Part shown: in pieces, positions 6,825 through 15,060 of the stretch | Position numbering within the stretch: the stretch's first letter is position 1 | Layout: each line of letters begins with the position of its first letter | NCBI RefSeq assembly: GCF_002217355.1 | Contig: NZ_MUHA01000021.1 | Span: forward strand, 62,001 to 126,000 | Direction: 5' to 3' | DNA from: Flavobacterium oncorhynchi | GTDB taxonomy: Bacteria; Bacteroidota; Bacteroidia; Flavobacteriales; Flavobacteriaceae | DNA: 64,000 nucleotides | Translations under genes and position numbers: made by a program | Notes under the pieces: generated by a model | The model's database searches: none | What the model was told of the DNA's origin: nothing | The model's input: only the letters and a program-made list of their open reading frames with translations

Positions 6825-9575
6825 ATGAAAAAGTTTTTTTTACATCTAACAATAATATTTTCACTTTTCACATTTTCGGCGAAAGCCCAAACTAAAATCA
6901 CTGTTTTGGATTTAAAATGCGAAATGCTGACCAATCCGGAAGGAATTGATGTTTTACAGCCAAGATTGAGTTGGAAAATTAAAGCAAACGTAAATGATGT
7001 AAAACAAACTTCGTATCAGATTATTGCTTCTTCAAGTTTAGAGAAATTAAATGCTGGAAATGGAGATTTATGGGACAGCGGAAAAGTAAAAAGTGATGCT
7101 TCTGTAAATGTAATTTATAACGGTAAAAAACTAAAAGACCGACAAGATGTTTATTGGAGAGTAATTGTTTTTACAAATAAGGGCGAAGTAAAATCGCTAG
7201 AAACAGCGCATTTCAGCATCGGAATTTTGACTTATGCCGACTGGAAATCAACTCGCTGGATTGGATATGAAAAAACGTCTCCTGGAGATAGTATTTCGCA
7301 ATATTCCAGATTATCAGCCAGATATTTAAGAAAAGAAATTGACTTAAAAAAGAAAGTCAAAAGTGCCAAGGTTTATATCATTGGAATGGGCTTGTATGAG
7401 TTGTATATCAACGGAAATAAAATTGGAGATCAGGTTTTAGCTCCCGTTCCAACGGATTATACAAAGAATGTAAAATACAATGTTTTTGATGTGACTTCGC
7501 AATTGAAAGAAGGAAAAAACGCATTAGGAACGATTTTAGGAAACGGACGTTTTTTCACCATGCGTCAGGATTATAAACCGTATAAAATCAAAACTTTTGG
7601 TTATCCGAAAATGGCTTTGCAGTTGTTTGTAGAATACACAGATGGAAGTAAAGATGTGATTAGAACGGATGATACTTGGAAAATAACAACCGAAGGTCCA
7701 ATTTTATCGAACAACGAATACGACGGAGAAGAATACGATGCTCGTAAAGAAATGAAAGGTTGGAATGCTATCAATTTTAATGACAAAAAATGGCTTTCAG
7801 CAGAATATGTTCAGGAACCAGGCGGATTCTATGAAGGACAGATGTCAGCGAATATGAAGGTGAAACGTGAAGTAAAACCGATTTCGATCAAAGAGACTTC
7901 AAAAGGGACTTATATTTTAGATATGGGGCAAAATATGGTTGGCTGGTTACAATTGAAAGTAAAAGGAAATGCAGGCGAAAAAATCACAATGAAATTTGCA
8001 GAATCGCTTCAGCCAAATGGTTCGTTGTATATTGCCAATCTTCGTGATGCCAAAACGACCGATATTTATACATTAAAAGGCGAAGGCGAAGAAGTCTGGG
8101 AACCTCGTTTTGTTTATCACGGATTTCGATTTGTGGAAATTTCAGGTTTCAAAGCCAAACCAACTTTAGAAAATTTTGTTGGAAAAGTGGTTTATGATGA
8201 TATTGCCACAACAGGAACTTTCGATTCTTCTAATCCAACTATGAATCAGATTTTTAAGAATGCGTGGTGGGGAATCAGCGGGAATTATAAAGGAATGCCA
8301 ATCGATTGTCCACAGAGAAATGAGCGTCAGCCTTGGTTAGGAGACAGAACAACGGGCGCTTACGGAGAAAGTTTCTTATTCGACAATCAGACTTTATATG
8401 CAAAATGGTTAGATGATATTAAAAATGCACAAACTATCGATGGCGGAATTCCTGATGTGGCACCTGCTTTCTGGCGTTATTACGGCGATAATGTGACTTG
8501 GCCGGGAACGTATATCACAGTTGCAGATATGTTGTATCAGCAATTTGGAGACAAAAAAGTAGTAGAAAAACAATATCCATCTATGAAAAAATGGATGGAT
8601 TATATGGAAGAAAACTATTTGGAAAACGATATTATGACCAAAGATAAATACGGTGATTGGTGTGTTCCGCCTGAATCGCTGGAATTAATTCGTTCCAAAG
8701 ATCTTGCTCGTTTAACTGACGGCGAATTGATTTCGAGTGCGTTTTATTACCAGCTTTTAAATATCATGAAGAAGTTTGCTGTGATTGCAAATGCTGAAAA
8801 AGATATTAAACATTATGACGAATTAGCTTCAAGAATCAAAAAAGCATTTAACGCTAAATATTTTAATGCATCAAAAAACAATTACGCTAATAATACTGTA
8901 ACAGCCAATTTATTGCCTTTAACATTCGGAATGACTCCAGAAGGATTACAGCAAAAAGTTTTTGAAAATCTGGTACATGAAGTGGAAGTAACAAAAAATG
9001 GTCATGTAAGCACAGGTGTTATCGGAACGCAGTTTTTAATGCGAACGCTGACTAATTTCGGTCGTGGCGATTTGGCTTTCAAACTGGCATCCAATAAAAC
9101 GTATCCAAGCTGGGGTTATATGGTCGAAAACGGCGCCACTACGATTTGGGAACTTTGGAACGGAAACACTGCCGATCCTGCTATGAATTCACAAAACCAC
9201 GTCATGCTTTTAGGAGATTTATTGATTTGGTATTACGAAAATATGGCTGGAATTAAAAGCAATCCTGAAACTCCGGGTTTCAAGCAAATCATTATGAAAC
9301 CAGATTTTAATGCTGGATTGACTTATGTAAATGCTTCTTACGAATCGGTTTACGGAACAATTAAAAGTGACTGGAAAAAAGATAGAAAAGCTTTGGTTTG
9401 GAATATTACCATTCCTGCGAATACTTCTGCGATTGTGTATCTTCCATCAAGCGATATTACGACTATTTCAATCAATAAACAGATGCTGAATAAGTCATCT
9501 TATGCTTACTCTGTAGAAAAAAATCAAACAGTTGTAACTCTTTCGTCAGGAAATTTTGCTATAAACGTTAAATAA
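6825..9575 (+). CDS. GH78 alpha-L-rhamnosidase
   Basis: This complete 916-residue secreted enzyme (signal peptide ending near AKAQ, residue 22) follows the Bac_rhamnosid layout. An N-terminal Fn3-like domain (CEMLTNPEGIDVLQPRLSW) is followed by a carbohydrate-binding-like beta-sandwich (VYIIGMGLYELYINGNKIG), a concanavalin-like domain (LDMGQNMVGWL), the (alpha/alpha)6 catalytic barrel from about residue 470, and a C-terminal beta domain. The general acid is Glu500 in DCPQRNERQPWLGD and the base is Glu776 in TTIWELWNG. It cleaves terminal alpha-L-rhamnose by inversion. It is a paralogue of the partial gene at 1-554, which suggests two rhamnose linkages in the target glycan. Confidence 0.95.
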   Translation: MKKFFLHLTIIFSLFTFSAKAQTKITVLDLKCEMLTNPEGIDVLQPRLSWKIKANVNDVKQTSYQIIASSSLEKLNAGNGDLWDSGKVKSDASVNVIYNGKKLKDRQDVYWRVIVFTNKGEVKSLETAHFSIGILTYADWKSTRWIGYEKTSPGDSISQYSRLSARYLRKEIDLKKKVKSAKVYIIGMGLYELYINGNKIGDQVLAPVPTDYTKNVKYNVFDVTSQLKEGKNALGTILGNGRFFTMRQDYKPYKIKTFGYPKMALQLFVEYTDGSKDVIRTDDTWKITTEGPILSNNEYDGEEYDARKEMKGWNAINFNDKKWLSAEYVQEPGGFYEGQMSANMKVKREVKPISIKETSKGTYILDMGQNMVGWLQLKVKGNAGEKITMKFAESLQPNGSLYIANLRDAKTTDIYTLKGEGEEVWEPRFVYHGFRFVEISGFKAKPTLENFVGKVVYDDIATTGTFDSSNPTMNQIFKNAWWGISGNYKGMPIDCPQRNERQPWLGDRTTGAYGESFLFDNQTLYAKWLDDIKNAQTIDGGIPDVAPAFWRYYGDNVTWPGTYITVADMLYQQFGDKKVVEKQYPSMKKWMDYMEENYLENDIMTKDKYGDWCVPPESLELIRSKDLARLTDGELISSAFYYQLLNIMKKFAVIANAEKDIKHYDELASRIKKAFNAKYFNASKNNYANNTVTANLLPLTFGMTPEGLQQKVFENLVHEVEVTKNGHVSTGVIGTQFLMRTLTNFGRGDLAFKLASNKTYPSWGYMVENGATTIWELWNGNTADPAMNSQNHVMLLGDLLIWYYENMAGIKSNPETPGFKQIIMKPDFNAGLTYVNASYESVYGTIKSDWKKDRKALVWNITIPANTSAIVYLPSSDITTISINKQMLNKSSYAYSVEKNQTVVTLSSGNFAINVK

Positions 9576-9718
9576 TTTACATTTTTAGTAATTCGGGACA
9601 GTACAGGATACATTGTTAATTTTTTAGTGTTATTTTTACACTTAATAAATGTTTTAACCTAAAAAAATGTTAGGTATGTATTTATAATCGAAAATTTTAA
9701 TTCATAATAAAATTGAGA

Positions 9719-10864
9719 ATGAAAATAACAAAATTAGCATTTGTCTTGTTTGGACTTTTCTTTTTAGGAAGTTGTAAGTCGGCTTTAGAGAAAAAGACTT
9801 GGAAAGAAGGAATTCTTGTAGATGAATTTATTTATGATAAAGCACCTTATCCGTCTTGCCACGCTGTTACAATTGTTGAAGTGACAAATGGTGATTTAGT
9901 TTCATCTTGGTTTGGAGGCACACATGAAAGAAACCCTGATGTTTGCATTTATGTAAGTATTAAACCTAAAGGAAGCGATAAATGGAGCGAAGGAGTTAAA
10001 GTAGCTGACGGCGTTATGAAAGACGGACCAAGATTACCAACTTGGAATCCGGTTTTATATCAAATTCCGGGAGGCGATTTAATGTTATTCTACAAAATAG
10101 GACCAAAACCATCGGAATGGTGGGGTGTAATCAGAACTTCATCTGATGGCGGAAAAACGTGGTCTGAAGCACAAAAAATGCCAGAGGGTTTCTTAGGGCC
10201 AATCAAAAACAAACCTGTTTTATTAAGCAACGGAACATTGTTATGTCCGTCAAGTATCGAAGGCGACGGCTGGAGACTTCGTATGGAATCTACTCCAGAT
10301 TTCGGAAAAACCTGGGTAATGGGCGATACGCTTCCGAGAGGAAAACAAAAAATCAATGCGATTCAGCCAAGTATCTTATTCCATAAAGACGGAAGTATTC
10401 AGGCTATCGGAAGAACAAGAAACAGAGCTATTTTCAGCACATTCTCCAAAGATAACGGAAAAACTTGGTCGGATGTAGAATTAATCGGACTTCCAAATAA
10501 CAATTCAGGAACTGATGCGGTTACACTTAAAGACGGCAGACATTTATTGGTTTACAATCACGTACTTCCTCCAGGAAAAGAAGCAAAAGGACCAAGGACA
10601 CCATTAAACGTTTCGGTTTCTAAAGATGGAATCAATTGGAATGCTGCATTGGTTTTAGAAGATTCAAAAATCAGTCAATATTCTTATCCTTCAATGATTC
10701 AAAGTTCTGATGGAATGGTGCATATTGTTTACACTTGGAGAAGAGAAAAACTGAAATATGTAAAAGTGGATCCAAGTAAATTGATTGCACTTCCAATCAA
10801 AAACGGAATCTGGCCGGGCGACGAAGGAAAAGTGGTAACGGCAGTAAAAGCGGAAGAAGAATAA
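9719..10864 (+). CDS. sialidase-like BNR-repeat beta-propeller lipoprotein
   Basis: I start the gene at ATG 9719 (MKITKLAF) rather than an in-frame TTG two codons upstream, because it gives a clean lipoprotein signal (FFLGSCKSA). The protein of about 381 residues is a BNR_2-type six-bladed propeller with Asp-box repeats SSDGGKTWS, TPDFGKTWV, SKDNGKTWS and SKDGINW. True GH33 sialidases carry an Arg-containing FRIP motif before the first blade; here the corresponding place reads YPSCHAVTIVEVTNGDLV, so the sialate-binding Arg is not evident. In rhamnose/uronate PULs, sialidase-fold proteins can be lyases or hydrolases on other acidic sugars. Fold confident, sialidase activity doubtful. Confidence 0.65.
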   Translation: MKITKLAFVLFGLFFLGSCKSALEKKTWKEGILVDEFIYDKAPYPSCHAVTIVEVTNGDLVSSWFGGTHERNPDVCIYVSIKPKGSDKWSEGVKVADGVMKDGPRLPTWNPVLYQIPGGDLMLFYKIGPKPSEWWGVIRTSSDGGKTWSEAQKMPEGFLGPIKNKPVLLSNGTLLCPSSIEGDGWRLRMESTPDFGKTWVMGDTLPRGKQKINAIQPSILFHKDGSIQAIGRTRNRAIFSTFSKDNGKTWSDVELIGLPNNNSGTDAVTLKDGRHLLVYNHVLPPGKEAKGPRTPLNVSVSKDGINWNAALVLEDSKISQYSYPSMIQSSDGMVHIVYTWRREKLKYVKVDPSKLIALPIKNGIWPGDEGKVVTAVKAEEE

Positions 10865-10872
10865 TAAAGATA

Positions 10873-11055
10873 TAGCCACAGATTAAAAGGATTAAAATGA
10901 TTAAAATGATTTTTTATTCTAGTTAATCTCCAAAATCTGCTACCCGAGCGATAGCGAACAGGCGAAGCAAATCTGCGAGAGTAATTTTTTTTTACGCAGA
11001 TTTAGCAGATGGAGCAGATTTTTTTTATCCATTTAATCTTTATAATCTGTGGCAA
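10873..11055. repeat. nested inverted repeat, GCAGATTT family (copy B4)
   Basis: The outer arms are GCCACAGATTAAAAGGATTA (10875-10894) and the complementary TTATAATCTGTGGCAAA (about 11040-11056). The inner arms contain AAATCTGCGAGAGTAA and ACGCAGATTTAGCAGAT. A GC-richer insert, CTACCCGAGCGATAGCGAAC, interrupts the left arm. It fills the gap before the isomerase-like gene. Confidence 0.75.
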
Positions 11056-11068
11056 AAAATATATAAGT

Positions 11069-11953
11069 ATGAAATCTAAAAGAAATTTAATTGTTGCACT
11101 AATTGTTGTTCTATCAACAACATTTAATAGCTGTGCAACGGCTCAGTCTTCCAATAAAAAGCAAAAATATAAAGTGGCGGTTTGCGACTGGATGATTTTA
11201 AAAAGACAAAAATTAGGTGCTTTTGGTTTGGCAGCAGAAATAAAAGCGGACGGAATTGAACTGGATATGGGAGGTTTAGGAAACCGACCAACTTTTGACA
11301 GCAAACTTGGTGATCCAGTTGAAAGACAGAAATTCTTAGATAAATCGAAAGAAACTGGTGTTGGAATAAGTTCTATCGCGATGTCTGGATTTTATGCACA
11401 ATCATTTGCTACTAGAGAAATCACACCAATGATTACGGATTGTATTAAAGCGATGAAGGATATGAAAGTAAAAGTGGCCTATCTTCCGTTAGGAACGCAA
11501 ACCGATTTAGTTAAAAATCCAGAATTGCGTCCAGAAGTAATTAAAAGATTGCAATGGGCAGGAAAGGAAGTTGGGAAAATTGGCGGTGTAATTGCGATTG
11601 AAACCTCTTTAGATGCGACAGAGGAGAAAAAACTTTTAGACGAAGTAGGTTCAAAATACATTAAAAGCTCTTTCAATTTTGCAAATGCTTTAGATAATAA
11701 AAGAGATATTTCATCAGAATTGAAAATATTAGGAAAGAAATATGTAGCGCAGATTCACGCTTCTAATACCGATCAATTTTGGTTAGAAAATGACAAAGCG
11801 ATCGATATGCCAAAAATCAAACAAACTTTGGACGAAATGAAATGGAGCGGATGGCTTATTATTGAACGTTCTCGTGACGTAACACAAGTGCACAATGTAA
11901 AAGCCAATTACGGCGCAAATGTGGCTTATTTAAAACACATTTTCCAAAACTAA
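11069..11953 (+). CDS. sugar phosphate isomerase/epimerase-like TIM barrel, lipoprotein
   Basis: A longer frame opens at 11009, but that part runs through repeat B4. ATG 11069 gives a proper lipoprotein signal (MKSKRNLIVALIVV, then STTFNSCATAQ), so I use it (294 residues). The mature part matches the xylose-isomerase-like / AP-endonuclease-2 TIM barrel: GLAAEIKADGIELDMGGLG, GVGISSIAMSG, VKVAYLPLG, GVIAIETSLDATE, YVAQIHASNTDQFW and GWLIIERSRDV. The Glu/Asp/His set at barrel strand ends would bind a divalent metal. Enzymes of this family isomerise or epimerise sugars, and exported versions are frequent in PULs. The substrate is unknown. Confidence 0.75.
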   Translation: MKSKRNLIVALIVVLSTTFNSCATAQSSNKKQKYKVAVCDWMILKRQKLGAFGLAAEIKADGIELDMGGLGNRPTFDSKLGDPVERQKFLDKSKETGVGISSIAMSGFYAQSFATREITPMITDCIKAMKDMKVKVAYLPLGTQTDLVKNPELRPEVIKRLQWAGKEVGKIGGVIAIETSLDATEEKKLLDEVGSKYIKSSFNFANALDNKRDISSELKILGKKYVAQIHASNTDQFWLENDKAIDMPKIKQTLDEMKWSGWLIIERSRDVTQVHNVKANYGANVAYLKHIFQN

Positions 11954-11959
11954 AATCAA

Positions 11960-12030
11960 AATATCTGCCAAATCTGCTAGATCTGCGGGAAAAAAAATAC
12001 TCTCGCAGATTTAGCAGATCAAGCAGATTA
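11960..12030. repeat. inverted repeat, GCAGATTT family (copy B5)
   Basis: The arms AATCTGCTAGATCTGCGGGA (about 11973-11992) and CTCGCAGATTTAGCAGAT (12002-12019) pair around an A-rich loop. It occupies the gap between the isomerase-like and alpha-glucuronidase-like genes. Confidence 0.7.
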
Positions 12031-12058
12031 ATCATTTTCCAGAATAAATCATATTACC

Positions 12059-14788
12059 ATGAAATATTTACAATTACTTTTTTTATGTCTTTACGTCTCT
12101 TTAGCAACAGCTCAAAACATCACTGTTGTTAGTGATCCGAGTTCACCGAGAGCAAAATTTGGAGCAGAGAAATTATCAGAAACGCTTTCATCTAAAGGTT
12201 TCAAAGTAGCTTTTGCTGATAAATTCAAAAAATCAAAAGATAAAGTAATTGTCATTGGTGAAAAAGGAACTGATTTTTGGAAACAAAATGCTAAAAGCGC
12301 TAAAATCGACGACAATAAACTGACTAAAAAAGAAGGTTTTCAGATTCGCACTCAAAACAATGTAATTTATATTGAAGGAACAGATGCGAGCGGAGCATTG
12401 TACGGAGCATTAGAATTAACAGATAAAATTAAAGCTTCAGGTCAGCTTCCTTCAGAAATTAATGTTGAAGACAGTCCGGAAATGGTTTTGCGTGGAGCTT
12501 GTATCGGAATGCAGAAACCTGTTTATCTTCCGGGACGTGATGTTTACGAATATCCGTATACACCAGAAACTTTCCCTTGGTTTTATGATAAAGCTTTATG
12601 GGTAAAATACTTGGATATGCTGGTAGAAAACCGCATGAACTCGCTATATTTATGGAACGGACATCCGTTTGCTTCTTTAGTAAAATTAAAGGATTATCCG
12701 TTTGCAGTTGAAGTAAGCGATGAGGATTTCAAAAAGAATGAAGAAATTTATAAATTCCTTACAGTTGAAGCAAACAAGCGTGGAATCTGGGTAATTCAAA
12801 TGTTTTATAACATTCTTGTTTCCAAACCTTTTTCGGAGCATTACAACATTAAAACACAAGATCGTTCAAGACCGATTACACCTTTATTGTCTGATTATAC
12901 AAGAAAATCTATTGCAGCTTTTATCGAAAAATATCCAAACGTAGGATTAATGGTTTGTTTGGGAGAAGCAATCAATACTGTTGATGATGACGTAGAATGG
13001 TTTACAAAAACGATTATTCCAGGTGTTCGTGACGGTTTACAGGCATTAGGGAAAACGGAAGAACCGCCAATTATCCTGCGTTCTCACGATACAGATGGGC
13101 CTTTGGTAATGGAAAAATCACTCCCGTTATATAAAAATCTATACACAGAAAGTAAATACACCGGAGAATCGTTAACGACTTATACGCCAGGCGGTCCTTG
13201 GGGAGAAACGCATAAACAATTAAGCGCTTTAAAATCAATTCATATTGAGAACGTTCACATTTTAGCAAACTTAGAGCCTTTCAGATACGGTTCGCCGGAC
13301 TTTATTCAGAAAACCGTAAAAGCCATGCATAGTGTACACGGAGCTAATGCGCTGCATTTATATCCGCAGGCATCGTATTGGGATTGGCCATATTCAGCAG
13401 ATAAAACAAAAAGTGGCGAGCGTTTATTAGAAATGGATCGTGACTGGATTTGGTACAAAGCTTGGGCGAGATACGCTTGGGACAGCAAAAGAGACCGTAA
13501 CGAAGAAGTGAAATATTGGGATAAAGATTTAGCTGCGAAATTCGGAACTTCTCAGGAAGCGGCAAATAATATTCTAAAAGCTTACGAAGAAACTGGAGAA
13601 ATTGCACCAAAAACATTAAGACGTTTCGGAATCACAGAAGGAAACCGTCAGACTTTATTGTTAGGAATGTTCGAAAGTCAGTTGGTCAATCCATCAAAAT
13701 GGAGAGTTTATCCAGGATTCCACGAATCTTGCGGGCCTGCAGGTGAGTTGCTTTTGGAATATGCTAAAAAAGAATGGAATAAAGAACCGCATTCCGGCGA
13801 ACTTCCAACGCAGATTATTGCCGAAATTACAGAACACGGAAGATTAGCTGTTGAAGCAATTGACAAAGCGGAAGCCAGCGTAACCAAAGACAAAGAAGAA
13901 TTTACACGCCTTAAAAACGACATGCATGCTTACAAAGCTTTCGCCGATTTTTTCTCAGAAAAAGTAAAAGCCGCTTTATTGGTTTTAAGATACAGTTATT
14001 CCAATTATATTGCTGATTTAGACAAGGCAATGCCTCATTTAGAGAAAAGTATTGAGTATTATGAATTGTTGGTAAAACTAACAAAAGATACCTATTACTA
14101 TGCCAACAGTATGCAAACAGCGCAACGCCGAATCCCAATTGGAGGAGATGACGGAAACAACAAAACTTGGGCAGAATTGCTACCGCATTACGAACGTGAA
14201 TTGGCTAACTTTAAAAGAAATCTGGAGAAGTTAAAATCTTCTAAAGATGGTAAAATTGAAACCAAAGAAGGAAAACCTTGGAAATCTGCAGATGTAACTT
14301 TCATCGACGAAAAACCGGGAACGTATCTAGTTAAAACAGGAACAAAAGTGTATGGAACAGATATTTCTGAATTAACTAAAATTGCTCCTGAACTTCAAAA
14401 CCTTAGAGGATATTCGTTTGTAGAAAACGATCAAAACGAAAAAGGAACCCATTTGAAGTTTAGAAACACAAAAGCAGTTAAATTAGTGGTTGGATATTTC
14501 AATTCAGATCAAAAGAGATTTTTGCTGCCGCCAAGTTTAGAAACTGATGCTGCAGGAAATGCTCACGGTCAAGCCGAAGTGATTCTGGCAAGTGCGATGA
14601 ATTTAAAAGAATTACCTCGTGTAAACATTCATACATACACATTTCAACCAGGCGAGAATAAATTAGATTTAGGAAAAGGAAAAGTATTGATTTTAGGTTT
14701 TATCGATGCAGATCAAACGATAACACCACGTGATGTCGGATATATCGATGCAGGAGAAAAAGCGGCGATCGACTGGTTGTTTTATTAA
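12059..14788 (+). CDS. alpha-glucuronidase-like exo-glycosidase (GH67/GH115-type architecture)
   Basis: This 909-residue secreted protein (signal peptide ending near ATAQ) starts with a small alpha/beta domain of the GH67-N / GH20b type (residues about 22-140, ending EGTDASGALYGALELTDK). A TIM barrel follows, beginning PEMVLRGACIGMQKPVY. Barrel-end acids occur in VGLMVCLGEAIN and ILANLEPFRYG, which are candidate catalytic Glu residues. An alpha-helical segment and a C-terminal beta domain complete it. GH67 enzymes are usually nearer 700 residues, so this is a longer relative; removal of a terminal uronic acid fits the neighbouring rhamnosidases. I cannot place it in a numbered CAZy family with confidence; a galacturonidase is an alternative. 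Confidence 0.6.
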   Translation: MKYLQLLFLCLYVSLATAQNITVVSDPSSPRAKFGAEKLSETLSSKGFKVAFADKFKKSKDKVIVIGEKGTDFWKQNAKSAKIDDNKLTKKEGFQIRTQNNVIYIEGTDASGALYGALELTDKIKASGQLPSEINVEDSPEMVLRGACIGMQKPVYLPGRDVYEYPYTPETFPWFYDKALWVKYLDMLVENRMNSLYLWNGHPFASLVKLKDYPFAVEVSDEDFKKNEEIYKFLTVEANKRGIWVIQMFYNILVSKPFSEHYNIKTQDRSRPITPLLSDYTRKSIAAFIEKYPNVGLMVCLGEAINTVDDDVEWFTKTIIPGVRDGLQALGKTEEPPIILRSHDTDGPLVMEKSLPLYKNLYTESKYTGESLTTYTPGGPWGETHKQLSALKSIHIENVHILANLEPFRYGSPDFIQKTVKAMHSVHGANALHLYPQASYWDWPYSADKTKSGERLLEMDRDWIWYKAWARYAWDSKRDRNEEVKYWDKDLAAKFGTSQEAANNILKAYEETGEIAPKTLRRFGITEGNRQTLLLGMFESQLVNPSKWRVYPGFHESCGPAGELLLEYAKKEWNKEPHSGELPTQIIAEITEHGRLAVEAIDKAEASVTKDKEEFTRLKNDMHAYKAFADFFSEKVKAALLVLRYSYSNYIADLDKAMPHLEKSIEYYELLVKLTKDTYYYANSMQTAQRRIPIGGDDGNNKTWAELLPHYERELANFKRNLEKLKSSKDGKIETKEGKPWKSADVTFIDEKPGTYLVKTGTKVYGTDISELTKIAPELQNLRGYSFVENDQNEKGTHLKFRNTKAVKLVVGYFNSDQKRFLLPPSLETDAAGNAHGQAEVILASAMNLKELPRVNIHTYTFQPGENKLDLGKGKVLILGFIDADQTITPRDVGYIDAGEKAAIDWLFY

Positions 14789-14821
14789 GAATAGTGATAA
14801 AGTTAAACATGATGGGTTTTT

Positions 14822-14838
14822 AAAACCTGACAGGTTTG
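14822..14838. repeat. AAACCTGACAGGTTT palindrome
   Basis: A short imperfect palindrome in the gap after the alpha-glucuronidase-like gene, similar to the hairpin at 4850-4872. A T-rich run (GGGTTTTT) precedes it. Its role is unknown; it is another dispersed intergenic motif. Confidence 0.45.
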
Positions 14839-14860
14839 CTCGTAAAATATAAACACAATA

Positions 14861-15001
14861 TTGTCATCCCGAGGAACGGGGGATCTTCGCAAGAAACTCT
14901 ATATAGTTTGTCATTTGCACGTAAGAAGAAATTCCGTCCAGAAATTTAGCCAATCTTTGTAGAGTTCCGTGTGTGATTTCTCCTCCGTCGAAATGACAAA
15001 A
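14861..15001. repeat. dispersed repeat, GTCATTTCGA family (copy A3, composite)
   Basis: Begins TTGTCATCCCGAGGAACGGG, then contains an internal TTTGTCATTTGCACG start and ends CGTCGAAATGACAAA. It looks like one copy inserted into, or fused with, a partial copy that has a different left end (TTGTCATCCCGAGGA). Confidence 0.75.
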
Positions 15002-15060
15002 AGTTGAGTGAAATAAAAACTTAAAAACAACCTTATAATCACTTATATGGTTTTGAAAAT

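Noticed and set aside
9719-10864. Exo-alpha-sialidase as a firm product name
   Set aside because: The FRIP arginine is not evident and no sialic-acid genes are nearby.
11009-11068. Upstream ATG for the isomerase-like gene
   Set aside because: The extra 20 residues are translated from repeat B4 and would bury the lipoprotein signal that starts at 11069.
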